Shown: positions 1 to 8,203 of the stretch, piece after piece
How positions within the stretch are numbered: the first letter of the stretch is position 1
Layout: each line of letters opens with the position of its first letter
Made by a program: the position numbers and the translations under genes
NCBI GenBank assembly: GCA_021641325.1
Contig: JAJXPD010000005.1
Span: 6,568 to 26,412 of the forward strand
Source of the DNA: Opitutales bacterium
GTDB taxonomy: Bacteria; Verrucomicrobiota; Verrucomicrobiia; Opitutales; Intestinicryptomonadaceae
Reading direction: 5' to 3'
DNA length: 19,845 nt
Notes under the pieces: generated by a model
Database searches by the model: none
Told to the model about the DNA's origin: nothing
Seen by the model: the letters and a program-made list of their open reading frames with translations, nothing else

Positions 1-131
1 CTGTTTTTGTCGAAATTTTCGAAGTTTTCGAAAAGCACCGTGTTTTCCGAAACGGATTCCCCCGCGACCGTCGCGCACGCCGCAAGGATAATCGGCGCGA
101 TTGCGGCTGCAAATAGATTTGAGATTTTCAT
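1..131 (-). CDS. N-terminal start of an exported protein (partial, runs off left edge)
   Basis: Reading the reverse strand from an ATG at 131, the frame stays open to the window edge and gives 43 codons. It begins MKISNLFAAAIAPIILAACA and continues with an acidic, Asn/Phe-rich stretch (SENTVLFENFENFDKN). A short basic start, a hydrophobic core and small residues form a clear signal peptide. The LAAC at residues 16-19 fits a lipobox, so it may be a lipoprotein; cleavage after a small residue slightly later is the alternative. It is divergent from the Gfo/Idh gene and shares its upstream region. No catalytic domain is inside the window, so function is unknown. A secreted carbohydrate-active enzyme would fit the neighbours, but that is a guess from context. 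Confidence 0.6.
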   Translation of the reverse strand, partial: MKISNLFAAAIAPIILAACATVAGESVSENTVLFENFENFDKN

Positions 132-188
132 GCATAAACAGCCTAAAACGTCGCTCGGCGGCGGCAATCAAAAAAAAGTCCAAAATGC

Positions 189-216
189 TTGACAGGGGGC
201 TTCGATGTGTTAAATC
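189..216 (+). promoter_or_regulatory. Candidate promoter for the oxidoreductase/DUF1080 operon
   Basis: A perfect -35 box TTGACA (189-194) is followed after 16 bases by TAAATC (211-216), which resembles the TAAC/TAAA-type -10 boxes seen elsewhere in this window. The predicted transcript start is near 223, giving a leader of about 60 bases before the ATG at 284. Confidence 0.45.
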
Positions 217-283
217 ATCTTCTCATACGTTTGAGGCGTGAATTTGCTTGCGCCTTTTCGACAAACCAATTCATTATACTATC

Positions 284-1600
284 ATGGACAGGAGAGATTT
301 TATCAAAAAAATGGCGGGCGCGGGAATGGCCTTGGGCTTCCCCACAATCATACCCGCTTCGGCGTTGGGCAAGGACGGCGCGGTTGCGCCGAGCGAACGA
401 ATCACGTTTGCTTCGATAGGCTTGGGCACGCAGGGCTGCGGAAACACGGGCGTCTTCGTGAGCGACAAGCGTTTGCAGCTTGTGGGGCTTTGCGACGTAA
501 ACGCAACCGAAGGCCGCCAGTACTACGGCTACGGCAACAACGACCAGCGCGGCTTGCAGGTTGCCCGCAAAAACTTCGGCATGGACATTCCATGCTACAA
601 CGACTTCCGCGAAGTCGTCGCCCGCAAGGATATTGACTTTATCATGTCGGCTACCCCCGACCATTGGCACGCGATAATCGCCCTTGCGTGCGTCGCGGCG
701 GGCAAGGACGTCTACGGCGAAAAGCCCCTCACCCGAACAATCCGCGAGGGCAAGATTTTGCGCGATGCCGTGGAGGCTTCGGGCATAATCTGGCAGACGG
801 GCTCGTGGCAGCGTTCCATTCCAACGTTCGTGCGCGCGGCGGAAATCGTCAGGAACGGATACCTGGGCAGAATCAGCAAAATCGTAATCGGCCTGCCGTC
901 GAATTTCAGGAGCGAAATCCTCAAACCCGTTCCCGTCCCGAAAGGCTTCGACTGGGAAATGTGGCAGGGCCCCGCGCCGCGCTCGTCGTACTACAACCCG
1001 TGCAAGACGTTCACCCGCTGGCGCGGCATAATGAATTACAGCGCGGGCAAAATTGCCGACTGGGGCGCGCACCACCTCGACATCGCGCACTGGGCGATGG
1101 GCGTGGACGAATCCGGCCCGATTGAAGTGCAGCCCAATTTCGTTGAATGGCCCAAAGACGGCTTCTCCGACCAGCCCACAAAGTTCTCGATAACTTTCCG
1201 CTACAAGAACGGCGTGGAGGTCGAAATGTCCGACATGAACCGCAACGGCGTGGAATTCTTCGGCGAAAAGGGAACGCTTTTCGTCTCCCGCGCGACGATT
1301 GTCTCGAACCCGCTTTCGATTGCCGAAACGCGCATTCTGCCCACCGAGGACAGGCTCTTCCCCGTCCGCGCGGGCAACCACTTCACGGCGTTTGTGGACA
1401 GCATTCTCGACAGGCGCAGGGCGGCGACCGACATCAACATTGCGCACCGCACAAACACGGGCTGCCTGCTGGGCGAAATCGCGTACAGGCTCAACCGCAC
1501 AATCAAATGGAACCCCGACACGGAGGAGATTGTCGGCGACGACGAAGCCGCCCGCATGTGCGACCGCGCCTACTGCGCCCCGTGGGAACTCAAAGCGTAA
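284..1600 (+). CDS. Tat-exported Gfo/Idh/MocA-family sugar oxidoreductase
   Basis: This 438-residue protein is an NAD(P)-dependent oxidoreductase of the Gfo/Idh/MocA family. The N-terminus is a twin-arginine signal (DRRDFIK, then a hydrophobic run to about residue 28), so it should be exported folded with its cofactor, as known for Zymomonas glucose-fructose oxidoreductase. A Rossmann fold starts near residue 40 with GLGTQG (46-51) and CDVN near 70-73 ending beta2. EKPL (136-139) carries the family's conserved lysine, and DWGAHHLD (249-256) is the C-terminal substrate/catalytic motif. The ATG at 284 is preferred over an in-frame TTG at 248 because it places the Arg pair at residues 3-4. The DUF1080 gene follows after 15 bases, so they are almost certainly co-transcribed. 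The substrate is not deducible; oxidation of a sugar ring, plausibly at C3, is inferred from the partner gene. Confidence 0.85.
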   Translation: MDRRDFIKKMAGAGMALGFPTIIPASALGKDGAVAPSERITFASIGLGTQGCGNTGVFVSDKRLQLVGLCDVNATEGRQYYGYGNNDQRGLQVARKNFGMDIPCYNDFREVVARKDIDFIMSATPDHWHAIIALACVAAGKDVYGEKPLTRTIREGKILRDAVEASGIIWQTGSWQRSIPTFVRAAEIVRNGYLGRISKIVIGLPSNFRSEILKPVPVPKGFDWEMWQGPAPRSSYYNPCKTFTRWRGIMNYSAGKIADWGAHHLDIAHWAMGVDESGPIEVQPNFVEWPKDGFSDQPTKFSITFRYKNGVEVEMSDMNRNGVEFFGEKGTLFVSRATIVSNPLSIAETRILPTEDRLFPVRAGNHFTAFVDSILDRRRAATDINIAHRTNTGCLLGEIAYRLNRTIKWNPDTEEIVGDDEAARMCDRAYCAPWELKA

Positions 1601-1615
1601 AAGGAGAATTTCGAC

Positions 1616-3751
1616 ATGAAAAAATTTGCATTTGTTTTCGCCGCGCCGCTGTTCGCGTGCGCGTCCCTGTTCGCCGACGCCTATGCCGACATGCAGTCGT
1701 ACAAGGCGGGCGACAGCCTCTCGTGGTTCTACGAAATCCGCACGGAATCCCTGAAAAAGGGTTCAGCGAAATCGGTCGAGGCGAAAATCCTCGAAACCAT
1801 TTCGGCAAAGGAAATCGACAACGCGGCGTTCGAAAGGGCGTGCGAAATCTTGAAGCCCATCGCCACGAAAAACTCCGTCCCGGTGCTCGCGAAGTTTTTG
1901 AACGACGATTTCCGCGCCCCGTGGGTGTGCTCGGTGTTTGTAACGCTCGACTCTTCTTCGGTTGATTCCGCCCTCGCGGACTCTCTCGAAAAGGCCGACG
2001 AAAAATGCGCAATGACGGTTCTCTCGACGCTCGCCGCCCGCGGCTCGTCGAAGGGTCTCGACGCGCTCGAAAAATACGCGCAGTCGGACAACAAGAACCT
2101 CGCGCTGTTCGCGGTTTCGGCGATGGTAAAATACGAGGACGCCGTGAAGACGCTTTCGCGCATCGCAGATAAAAACGACTTCCGCCGCGACGCCGCCCTC
2201 GACGCGCTTTCGCTCATAGCATACCGCGCGGCGAAATCGGGCGACAAGTCGCTCGCGACCGACGCGCTCGAAAGCGTCCCCGCCGACTACCCGATGTCAA
2301 TCGGAGCGCGCGCTGAACTCGCAAAGAACCGCGTAAAGTATCTCGACTCAATCATAATTGCCGACGGCAAAAACGTCGCTCGCGCGGGCAGGCTCGTCAA
2401 CAACGCGCGCAAATTCGCCGATTCCGAAGAAATAATCGCGGCGTTCCCCAAGCTTTCCAAAGATGCAAAGCTTGCGGCGATGTCTACGTTCATGCTTTCG
2501 GGCGACACCCGCTTCTACCCGACAATCGCGCCGCTGCTCGATTCGAACGACCGCGACCTGCTCGACGAAGCCGTCTATGCCGCGCGCTTCATCTGCACCG
2601 ACGAGGCGAACCTCCGCAAGATCTACGCGCTTGCACAGTCGAAGAACAAGATTCTGGCGTCGCACGCCCGCAACGTGTTGGAGGAAAATCCGAGTTTTGC
2701 GGCGGTCAGAATTTTGAAGGACGCAGAATCGAAGGGCGACCTCTTCGCGCTCGAAATGCTCGTTATCAGGGGCGACTTGGACGCGGCTAAGAAGCTCGAA
2801 ACAAAATTCTTCGACGGCGGCTACAAAGACGCCAAGATTTCGCAGATGTACGAAAACCTCATCACATACGGCGAACTTCCCAAGTTTGCGTCGCGCCTCA
2901 ACGGGGCGGACGACGGCTTGCGCAAGGCAATCTGCAAAATTATCATCAAGAAACTCGCAAGAAACAAGGACAAGGACTTCGTCGCCGAAACGGTCTACGA
3001 AGTGCTTTCGGGCAAAGTCCCCGCCGAGGACGAAAAATTCATAGCCTCCAAGCTCAGGGTAAAACCCCGCAAATTCAGGGAGGTTTGGCAGAAGGAATTC
3101 CGCGCCCGCGGCGTCGAGGACAAACTCATGAAAGTCGCCGATGAGCGCGAGCCGAAAATCGACGCAAGCTTCGTTTCGCTCTTCGACGGCAAAACGCTCA
3201 ACGGCTGGAAAACGACGACGGGCACGGCGTTCTACGGCGTCAAGGACGGCTGCATTTACGGCAAAGTCGTAGACCAGAAGAAAAAGGAAAATTCCTTCCT
3301 CATCACCGAGCGCGCCGACTACAAAAACTTCATCTTCACCTGCGAATTCAAGTGGGAGGAACTCGGCAATTCGGGCGTGATTTTCAAGGGATACTTCGAA
3401 AAGCGCAAACGCCCCGACGGCAGCGAATACGACAGAGTCGTAGGCCCGCAGGCGGAAATGGACGAAAATCCGCGCCGCCGCTGGACGGGCGGCGTCTATA
3501 ACGAAGGCGTGGCTTGGAAGTACTCGCTCTCGCGCGAGGATCAGGAACAGGCCCGCAACGCCCTCGACCTGCTCGGCTGGAATAGAATGACGATAAAATG
3601 CGACGGCGACAGAATGCAGACATGGGTCAACGGCGTGCCGACCGCAGACTTCGAGTGGGAGGGCGTAAAGCCCGGCTTCATCGGCTTGCAAGTCCACTTC
3701 GGCAAGACGGGCGCGATACTCTGGCGCAACGTGAAAATAAAAGAGCTTTAA
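1616..3751 (+). CDS. Secreted helical-repeat protein with C-terminal DUF1080 (3-keto-disaccharide hydrolase-like) domain
   Basis: This 711-residue protein starts at an ATG with a clear ribosome site (AAGGAG at 1601-1606, 9 bases upstream) and a Sec signal peptide ending near ADAYA (about residue 24). Residues about 30-500 are alpha-helical, Ala/Leu/Lys/Asp-rich and irregularly repetitive, like HEAT/armadillo-type repeats. The C-terminal 190 residues start at SLFDGKTLNGWK (about 521) and contain NSGVIFKGYF, WNRMTIKCDGDRMQTWVNG and GFIGLQVHFG, typical of DUF1080 (a concanavalin-like beta-sandwich). Characterised members act on 3-keto glycosides by hydrolysis or beta-elimination. With the upstream exported Gfo/Idh enzyme this suggests oxidation at C3 followed by cleavage of the glycosidic bond outside the cytoplasm. 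The repeat part may bind substrate or partner proteins. A terminator follows at 3770. Confidence 0.8.
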   Translation: MKKFAFVFAAPLFACASLFADAYADMQSYKAGDSLSWFYEIRTESLKKGSAKSVEAKILETISAKEIDNAAFERACEILKPIATKNSVPVLAKFLNDDFRAPWVCSVFVTLDSSSVDSALADSLEKADEKCAMTVLSTLAARGSSKGLDALEKYAQSDNKNLALFAVSAMVKYEDAVKTLSRIADKNDFRRDAALDALSLIAYRAAKSGDKSLATDALESVPADYPMSIGARAELAKNRVKYLDSIIIADGKNVARAGRLVNNARKFADSEEIIAAFPKLSKDAKLAAMSTFMLSGDTRFYPTIAPLLDSNDRDLLDEAVYAARFICTDEANLRKIYALAQSKNKILASHARNVLEENPSFAAVRILKDAESKGDLFALEMLVIRGDLDAAKKLETKFFDGGYKDAKISQMYENLITYGELPKFASRLNGADDGLRKAICKIIIKKLARNKDKDFVAETVYEVLSGKVPAEDEKFIASKLRVKPRKFREVWQKEFRARGVEDKLMKVADEREPKIDASFVSLFDGKTLNGWKTTTGTAFYGVKDGCIYGKVVDQKKKENSFLITERADYKNFIFTCEFKWEELGNSGVIFKGYFEKRKRPDGSEYDRVVGPQAEMDENPRRRWTGGVYNEGVAWKYSLSREDQEQARNALDLLGWNRMTIKCDGDRMQTWVNGVPTADFEWEGVKPGFIGLQVHFGKTGAILWRNVKIKEL

Positions 3752-3769
3752 TCCCGAAGGCTTTCAAGC

Positions 3770-3802
3770 GGCGGTTTCGGTCAACCCGAAGCCGCCTTTT
3801 TT
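3770..3802 (+). terminator. Rho-independent terminator after the DUF1080 gene
   Basis: The 11-bp stem GGCGGTTTCGG (3770-3780) pairs with CCGAAGCCGCC (3786-3796), with one G-T wobble, and is followed by six T. It lies 19 bases after the stop codon. Confidence 0.85.
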
Positions 3803-3846
3803 GCGCGGCTACTTGACTGTAAAGTAAATAAGAGTGGCGTTTTTTA

Positions 3847-3876
3847 TCGACAAATTCGGCGCGTTTTTTTTAACTT
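3847..3876 (+). promoter_or_regulatory. Candidate promoter for the first GH97 gene, possibly leaderless
   Basis: TCGACA (3847-3852), an 18-base spacer and TAACTT (3871-3876) match the -35/-10 pattern upstream of the 8204 gene. The -10 box ends only 7 bases before the ATG at 3884, so the transcript could start at or next to the start codon. An upstream TTGACT at 3813 has no matching -10 box at normal spacing. Confidence 0.4.
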
Positions 3877-3883
3877 CCGCATC

Positions 3884-5902
3884 ATGGGAATGAAAATATA
3901 TGCACTGGGAATTTCCGCGCTGCTCGCTTTTGCGGCGCAGACGCGGGCGGAGACGTATTCGGTTAAATCGCCCGACGGAAGAATAGAGGCGTCGGTGGAC
4001 GACGGCGCGGGGCTGTCGTTTTCGCTCAAAGCCGACGGAAAGGTTCTGCTTGAAAAATGCGCAATCGGCATGGATACCGACAGGGGCTTTCTCGGTCGGG
4101 ACGCCGTGGCGCAATCGCAAAAACTTTCCTCGCACAAGGGGACGCTTGAGTCCGTGTTCGGCACGCGCAAAACCGTCGCCGACGAATACAACCAGCTGGA
4201 ACTCGGCTTCAAAAATTTCAAGCTGCTCGTGAGGGTCTACGACGAAGCCGCCGCCTACCGCTTTTCGACCGACTTCGACGGAGAGCTTGTCGTGAACGGC
4301 GAACTTCTCGAACTTTCGTCGGTAGCCGATTCCGACAACACAATTGTGCACGTCGTGCAGGCTGACAAAACATCGTTCGAAAGACGCTTTCTGCGCCAGC
4401 CCGCCGCCGCGCTCAAAAAACAGCACAGCGCGTCGCTGCCGTTCTTCTTCGAAAAGTCGGGCATGAAAGTTGCGGTTGTGGAGTCGGCGTGGCTTGACTA
4501 CCCCGGAATGAGAATTTCGTATCCAGCCGACGCAAAGTCGCCCAAAGCGTATTTCACAAAGTGCCCTAAAAAGCTCGGCTTCGCCTACAAGGGAAAGGTC
4601 GGCGGCGCGGAGTACGACGGCATGTACGTCGTCAAGGAAACGGAGGACTTCATCGCGAAAACTTCGGGGGCGCGCGCGTTCCCGTGGCGCGGCTTCGTCG
4701 TCGGCAGAACCGACGCCGATTTTGCCGACAACGACACCGTCTACAAACTCGCCGAGCCGTCGCGCGTCGCCGACACGTCGTGGATTAAAATCGGCACTTC
4801 CGTTTGGGACTGGTGGGTAGACTGGAACATAGAAAACGTCGATTTCGAACTCGGCGTAAACGAGCAGACCTACCGCCACTACATCGACTTCGCCGCCGCA
4901 AACGGAATCCCGTTCCTGACGATAGACGCGGGCTGGCACGTCGGGCGCGGCTCCGAATCCAAGCCCGTCTACAACGACACCGCGCACTTCGTCAACGGCA
5001 AGCCCTATCTCGACGTTCCCGCGGTCGTAAAATACGCGAACTCGAAGGGCGTTAAAGTCGTCATCTGGATTTACAGCAAGGTTGCCTTCGACGAACCCGA
5101 AAAGGCTCTCGACCTCTACAAAAGCTGGGGCGTCTACGGGCTGAAAATCGACTTCAATGACCGCGACGACCAGTGGCTTATCCGCCATTTCGAAAACATC
5201 ACGCGCCTCGCCGCCGAGCGCAAAATGGTCATCGACTGGCACGGCTGCCCCGCGCCGTCGGGCTTCCAGCGCACATATCCGAACGCCGTGAATTTCGAGG
5301 CAGTCCGCGGCTGCGAGTTCAACAAATTCTCAGAGGGGCTCGAACCCTCGCACAACATCGACCTCGTGTTCACCCGCATGCTGTTAGGTTCGATGGACTA
5401 CACTTCGGGCGGAATGCGCAACCGCGCCAAGGGCGACTGGTATCTTTCGCGCGGAATGCCCGCGGTCAACGGCACGCGCGCGCACATGGCGGCGCACTCG
5501 GTGCTGTTCTTCGAGCCGCTTAAAATGATAAGCGACATGCCCAGCGAGTACGAAAAAGAGCCGGAAATCCTCCGCTTTCTCGCGGGCGTTCCGACCTCTT
5601 GGGACGAAACGAAAGTTCTCGGCGGCAAGATGGGCGAATACGTCGTCGTCGCCCGACGCAAGGGCGACGTTTGGTACGTCGGCGGCATGGCGGATTGGAA
5701 CGGCAAAAAGTTCGAGCTTGACCTGTCGAAAATCATCGGCGCGGGCAAATACAAGGCGGAGCTGATACGCGACGCCCGCAACAGTGGACGCATCGCAACA
5801 GACTACAAATACGGAACGAAAACCGTAAAACATTCCGACAAGCTCGCAATCGAAATGAAGAGCGGCGGCGGCTTCGCCCTCAAACTCATTCCCATTAAAT
5901 AG
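3884..5902 (+). CDS. Secreted glycoside hydrolase family 97 enzyme, first copy
   Basis: This 672-residue protein has a Sec signal peptide ending at TRA (residue 22), an N-terminal beta-sandwich (about 23-270), a TIM-barrel (about 290-560) and a C-terminal beta domain, the standard GH97 layout and length. GH97 enzymes are calcium-dependent exo-alpha-glycosidases, with inverting alpha-glucosidases (SusB type) and retaining alpha-galactosidases (BtGH97b type). Here KIDFNDRDDQ places an Asp at 423 and NFEAVRGCE a Glu at 472. An Asp nucleophile 49 residues before the acid/base Glu matches, as recalled, the retaining subgroup, so alpha-galactosidase-like activity is favoured but not proven. It lies in the periplasm or at the outer membrane. 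ATG at 3890 is an alternative start two codons later. A paralogue follows directly and shares a 97-bp identical block (5287-5383). Confidence 0.9.
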   Translation: MGMKIYALGISALLAFAAQTRAETYSVKSPDGRIEASVDDGAGLSFSLKADGKVLLEKCAIGMDTDRGFLGRDAVAQSQKLSSHKGTLESVFGTRKTVADEYNQLELGFKNFKLLVRVYDEAAAYRFSTDFDGELVVNGELLELSSVADSDNTIVHVVQADKTSFERRFLRQPAAALKKQHSASLPFFFEKSGMKVAVVESAWLDYPGMRISYPADAKSPKAYFTKCPKKLGFAYKGKVGGAEYDGMYVVKETEDFIAKTSGARAFPWRGFVVGRTDADFADNDTVYKLAEPSRVADTSWIKIGTSVWDWWVDWNIENVDFELGVNEQTYRHYIDFAAANGIPFLTIDAGWHVGRGSESKPVYNDTAHFVNGKPYLDVPAVVKYANSKGVKVVIWIYSKVAFDEPEKALDLYKSWGVYGLKIDFNDRDDQWLIRHFENITRLAAERKMVIDWHGCPAPSGFQRTYPNAVNFEAVRGCEFNKFSEGLEPSHNIDLVFTRMLLGSMDYTSGGMRNRAKGDWYLSRGMPAVNGTRAHMAAHSVLFFEPLKMISDMPSEYEKEPEILRFLAGVPTSWDETKVLGGKMGEYVVVARRKGDVWYVGGMADWNGKKFELDLSKIIGAGKYKAELIRDARNSGRIATDYKYGTKTVKHSDKLAIEMKSGGGFALKLIPIK

Positions 5903-5923
5903 CGCAGAATTGCAAAAAATCCG

Positions 5924-5956
5924 AACGCCGAAGCCGAAACGCTTCGGCGTTTTTTT
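5924..5956 (+). terminator. Rho-independent terminator between the GH97 genes
   Basis: A perfect 11-bp stem AACGCCGAAGC (5924-5934) / GCTTCGGCGTT (5941-5951) with a six-base loop runs into a T tract. It separates the two GH97 genes into individual transcripts. Confidence 0.9.
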
Positions 5957-5973
5957 GCGCGCTTTAAAAATAT

Positions 5974-6002
5974 TTGACCTCACGAAACCGATTTGCTAAA
6001 CA
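5974..6002 (+). promoter_or_regulatory. Candidate promoter for the second GH97 gene
   Basis: TTGACC (5974-5979), 17 bases, TAAACA (5997-6002). The ATG is at 6014, so the predicted leader is only about 5 bases and no ribosome site can fit. The terminator just upstream supports an independent promoter here. Confidence 0.5.
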
Positions 6003-6013
6003 GACCGTTAATT

Positions 6014-8050
6014 ATGAAAGAAAAAATCATTTCGCTTCTGATCGCATGTTCGTCGCTTTTTGCGTCGCAACTCTTTGCGGAAACTTTCACGGTAAAATCG
6101 CCCGACGGCAAATTGCAGGCGGTCGTAAACGACGGCCCGCAACTCACGCTTTCGGTGTCCGCCGACGGCAAAACAGTTCTCGCGCCGTTTGCAATCGGCA
6201 TGAAGACCGACAGGGCCGACTTCGGTAAAAACGTCAAGGCAAAAGGCTCGACATCGTCGTCCTACAAGGGCGAAATCGCGGCGACCTACGGAATCCGCAG
6301 CAAAATCGAAGACAACTACAACCAGACGGAAATCGATTTCGACAAATACAAGCTCGTAGTCCGCGCCTACAACGAGGCAATCGCATACCGCTTCGCGTCG
6401 GATTTCGACGGCGAAATCACCGTTTTCTCCGAAACGCTCGACCTTCCCCTTTCTGTTGACGACAAAATCATAGGGCACGCGGTCAACGGCGTTCAGGACT
6501 CCTTCGAACGCTTCTTCCTCCGCGAATCCGTCGCCGACATGAAAAAACACCACTCGTACAGCCTGCCGTTCCTCGCGCAGAAAAACGGCTACACCGTCGC
6601 TGTGGTGGACTCCGACGTGTTCGACTACCCCGCGCTCCGCTTCGCCGCGTCGTCCGACTCCAAGCCCGAGGCGTGGTTCGCGAAAGCCCCCAAGACTTTC
6701 AAGCAAAGAAACAAGTTCACCCGCACCGTAGACCAGTCTTTCGACTACATTGCAAAGACCAAGGGCAAGCGCAGCTTCCCGTGGCGCGGCTTCATCGTGG
6801 CGCGCAAAGACATCGACCTTGCCGACAACGACACCGTCTACAAGCTCGCCGAACCGTCGCGCCTTGCCGACACTTCGTGGATTAAGCCCGGCACCTGCGC
6901 GTGGGAATGGTGGAGCGACTGCCAGCTTGAAGGCGCGGGCTTTGTCGGCGGCGTCAACGAACAGACATACCGCTATTACGCCGACTTCGCCGCCGAAAAC
7001 AACATTCCCTACATTCTCCTCGACGCCGGCTGGCTCACGGGCGTCGACGTCAGCGAAATGAAGGACGGCATCGACGAAGCCCTCATCAGCGGCAAGACCG
7101 CAATCGACGTTCCCGGAATCATAAAGTATGCGCACTCGAAAGGCGTAAAAGTTCTCCTTTGGTGTCTCGGGCAGTCGATGGACAAGTACGGCGAAAAGGC
7201 GTTTCCTCTCATGGCCTCGTGGGGCGCGGACGGCGTTAAAATCGACTTCATCGACCGAGACGACCAGCAGGCGCAGGGCTTTTACGAACGCATGGCGCGT
7301 CTCGCCGCCGAAAACAAAATGGTTGTCGACTTCCACGGCTGCGCAAAGCCCGCGGGCATTCAGCGCACCTATCCGAACGTCGTGAATTTCGAGGCAGTCC
7401 GCGGCTGCGAGTTCAACAAATTCTCAGAGGGGCTCGAACCCTCGCACAACATCGACCTCGTGTTCACCCGCATGCTGCAAGGCCCGATGGACTACACCCC
7501 CGGAGCGCTCAACAACGTTTCGAAAAAGAATTTCAGAAAGTCGTTCTCGTTCCCGCAGATGAAGGGCACGCGCTCGCAGATGGCGGCGATGTACGTCCTC
7601 TTCTACGCGCCCGTGCAGATGCTCTGCGACTCGGCGAGCGAGTACAAAAAATACCCCGACATTCTCCACTTCATCGCAAACACCCCCACCACTTGGGACG
7701 ACACAAAAGCCCTCGAAGGCAAAATCGGCGAGTACGTTGTAGTCGCCCGCCGCAAGGGCGATTCGTGGTACATCGGCGGCATGTCCGACTGGAAGGGCAG
7801 GACGGTCGAAATCGACCTCTCGCAAATCCTCGAATCCGACACCGACTACAAGGCGGAAATTATCCGCGACTCCGTCAATTCCGACAGACTCCCGCGCGAC
7901 TACAAGCGCGAAGTCAAGGAGGTCAATTCCGAATCTCGCATGAAGATTGAAATGAAGAGCGGCGGCGGTTTCGCAATCAAGCTCACCCCCAAGCGCATTC
8001 CCATAATCGACGACATCATCAAGTTCTTTACGGACGATTCGGAAGACTAA
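6014..8050 (+). CDS. Secreted glycoside hydrolase family 97 enzyme, second copy
   Basis: This 678-residue paralogue of the preceding gene shares the same domain order and long identical runs, such as PWRGF and ADNDTVYKLAEPSR. The start is set at the ATG at 6014 because it gives a clean signal peptide ending SQLFA (residue 22); the longer frame from 5993 only adds residues overlapping the promoter. The predicted catalytic Asp is at 411 (VKIDFIDRDDQ) and the Glu at 460 (NFEAVRG), again 49 apart, fitting the retaining GH97 subgroup as recalled. Substrate-side loops differ: the segment after the DAGW motif and the region around 500-520 (FRKSFSFPQM) diverge, suggesting a different but related alpha-linked sugar. 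The last 10-15 residues form a short acidic tail (FFTDDSED) absent from copy one. Confidence 0.9.
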   Translation: MKEKIISLLIACSSLFASQLFAETFTVKSPDGKLQAVVNDGPQLTLSVSADGKTVLAPFAIGMKTDRADFGKNVKAKGSTSSSYKGEIAATYGIRSKIEDNYNQTEIDFDKYKLVVRAYNEAIAYRFASDFDGEITVFSETLDLPLSVDDKIIGHAVNGVQDSFERFFLRESVADMKKHHSYSLPFLAQKNGYTVAVVDSDVFDYPALRFAASSDSKPEAWFAKAPKTFKQRNKFTRTVDQSFDYIAKTKGKRSFPWRGFIVARKDIDLADNDTVYKLAEPSRLADTSWIKPGTCAWEWWSDCQLEGAGFVGGVNEQTYRYYADFAAENNIPYILLDAGWLTGVDVSEMKDGIDEALISGKTAIDVPGIIKYAHSKGVKVLLWCLGQSMDKYGEKAFPLMASWGADGVKIDFIDRDDQQAQGFYERMARLAAENKMVVDFHGCAKPAGIQRTYPNVVNFEAVRGCEFNKFSEGLEPSHNIDLVFTRMLQGPMDYTPGALNNVSKKNFRKSFSFPQMKGTRSQMAAMYVLFYAPVQMLCDSASEYKKYPDILHFIANTPTTWDDTKALEGKIGEYVVVARRKGDSWYIGGMSDWKGRTVEIDLSQILESDTDYKAEIIRDSVNSDRLPRDYKREVKEVNSESRMKIEMKSGGGFAIKLTPKRIPIIDDIIKFFTDDSED

Positions 8051-8071
8051 TTTTTCCGCATAATGCGATCG

Positions 8072-8098
8072 GCGGCGAATCCGTCGAACGCTTTTTTT
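8072..8098 (+). terminator. Weak candidate terminator after the second GH97 gene
   Basis: An imperfect stem (GCG and CGA at 8072-8078 against TCG and CGC at 8084-8091, with internal mismatches) precedes seven T. The T tract is convincing; the stem is weak. Confidence 0.35.
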
Positions 8099-8139
8099 GC
8101 GCCGAAAGCGGAGACGACGCGCAAAAAGGCAATTTATGC

Positions 8140-8168
8140 TTGAAAGTTTATTCCGATGTCGTTAACTT
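8140..8168 (+). promoter_or_regulatory. Candidate promoter for the H1-like gene
   Basis: TTGAAA (8140-8145), 17 bases, TAACTT (8163-8168). The predicted transcript start near 8175 gives a leader of about 29 bases. No Shine-Dalgarno sequence is visible before the ATG at 8204. Confidence 0.5.
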
Positions 8169-8203
8169 AGGGGAAATTTAAAAGACTTTTCTTAAACACA
8201 ACT

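Noticed and set aside
248..283. Earlier TTG start for the Gfo/Idh gene
   Set aside because: It would put 12 residues before the twin-arginine signal and has no ribosome site; the ATG at 284 gives a standard Tat signal.
215..1447. Long 410-residue minus-strand open frame
   Set aside because: It is antisense to the clear Gfo/Idh gene, is rich in Arg/Val/Ala as expected from reverse reading of GC-rich codons, and has no motif or start context. The same applies to the long antisense frames at 2348-3697, 3809-5242, 6008-7336, 8801-9982 and 17208-18077.
8094..8127. TTTTTGCGC/GCGCAAAAA inverted repeat between the GH97 and H1-like genes
   Set aside because: Half of each arm is a homopolymer run in a region already rich in A and T tracts, so chance is likely. 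It was not listed as a feature.
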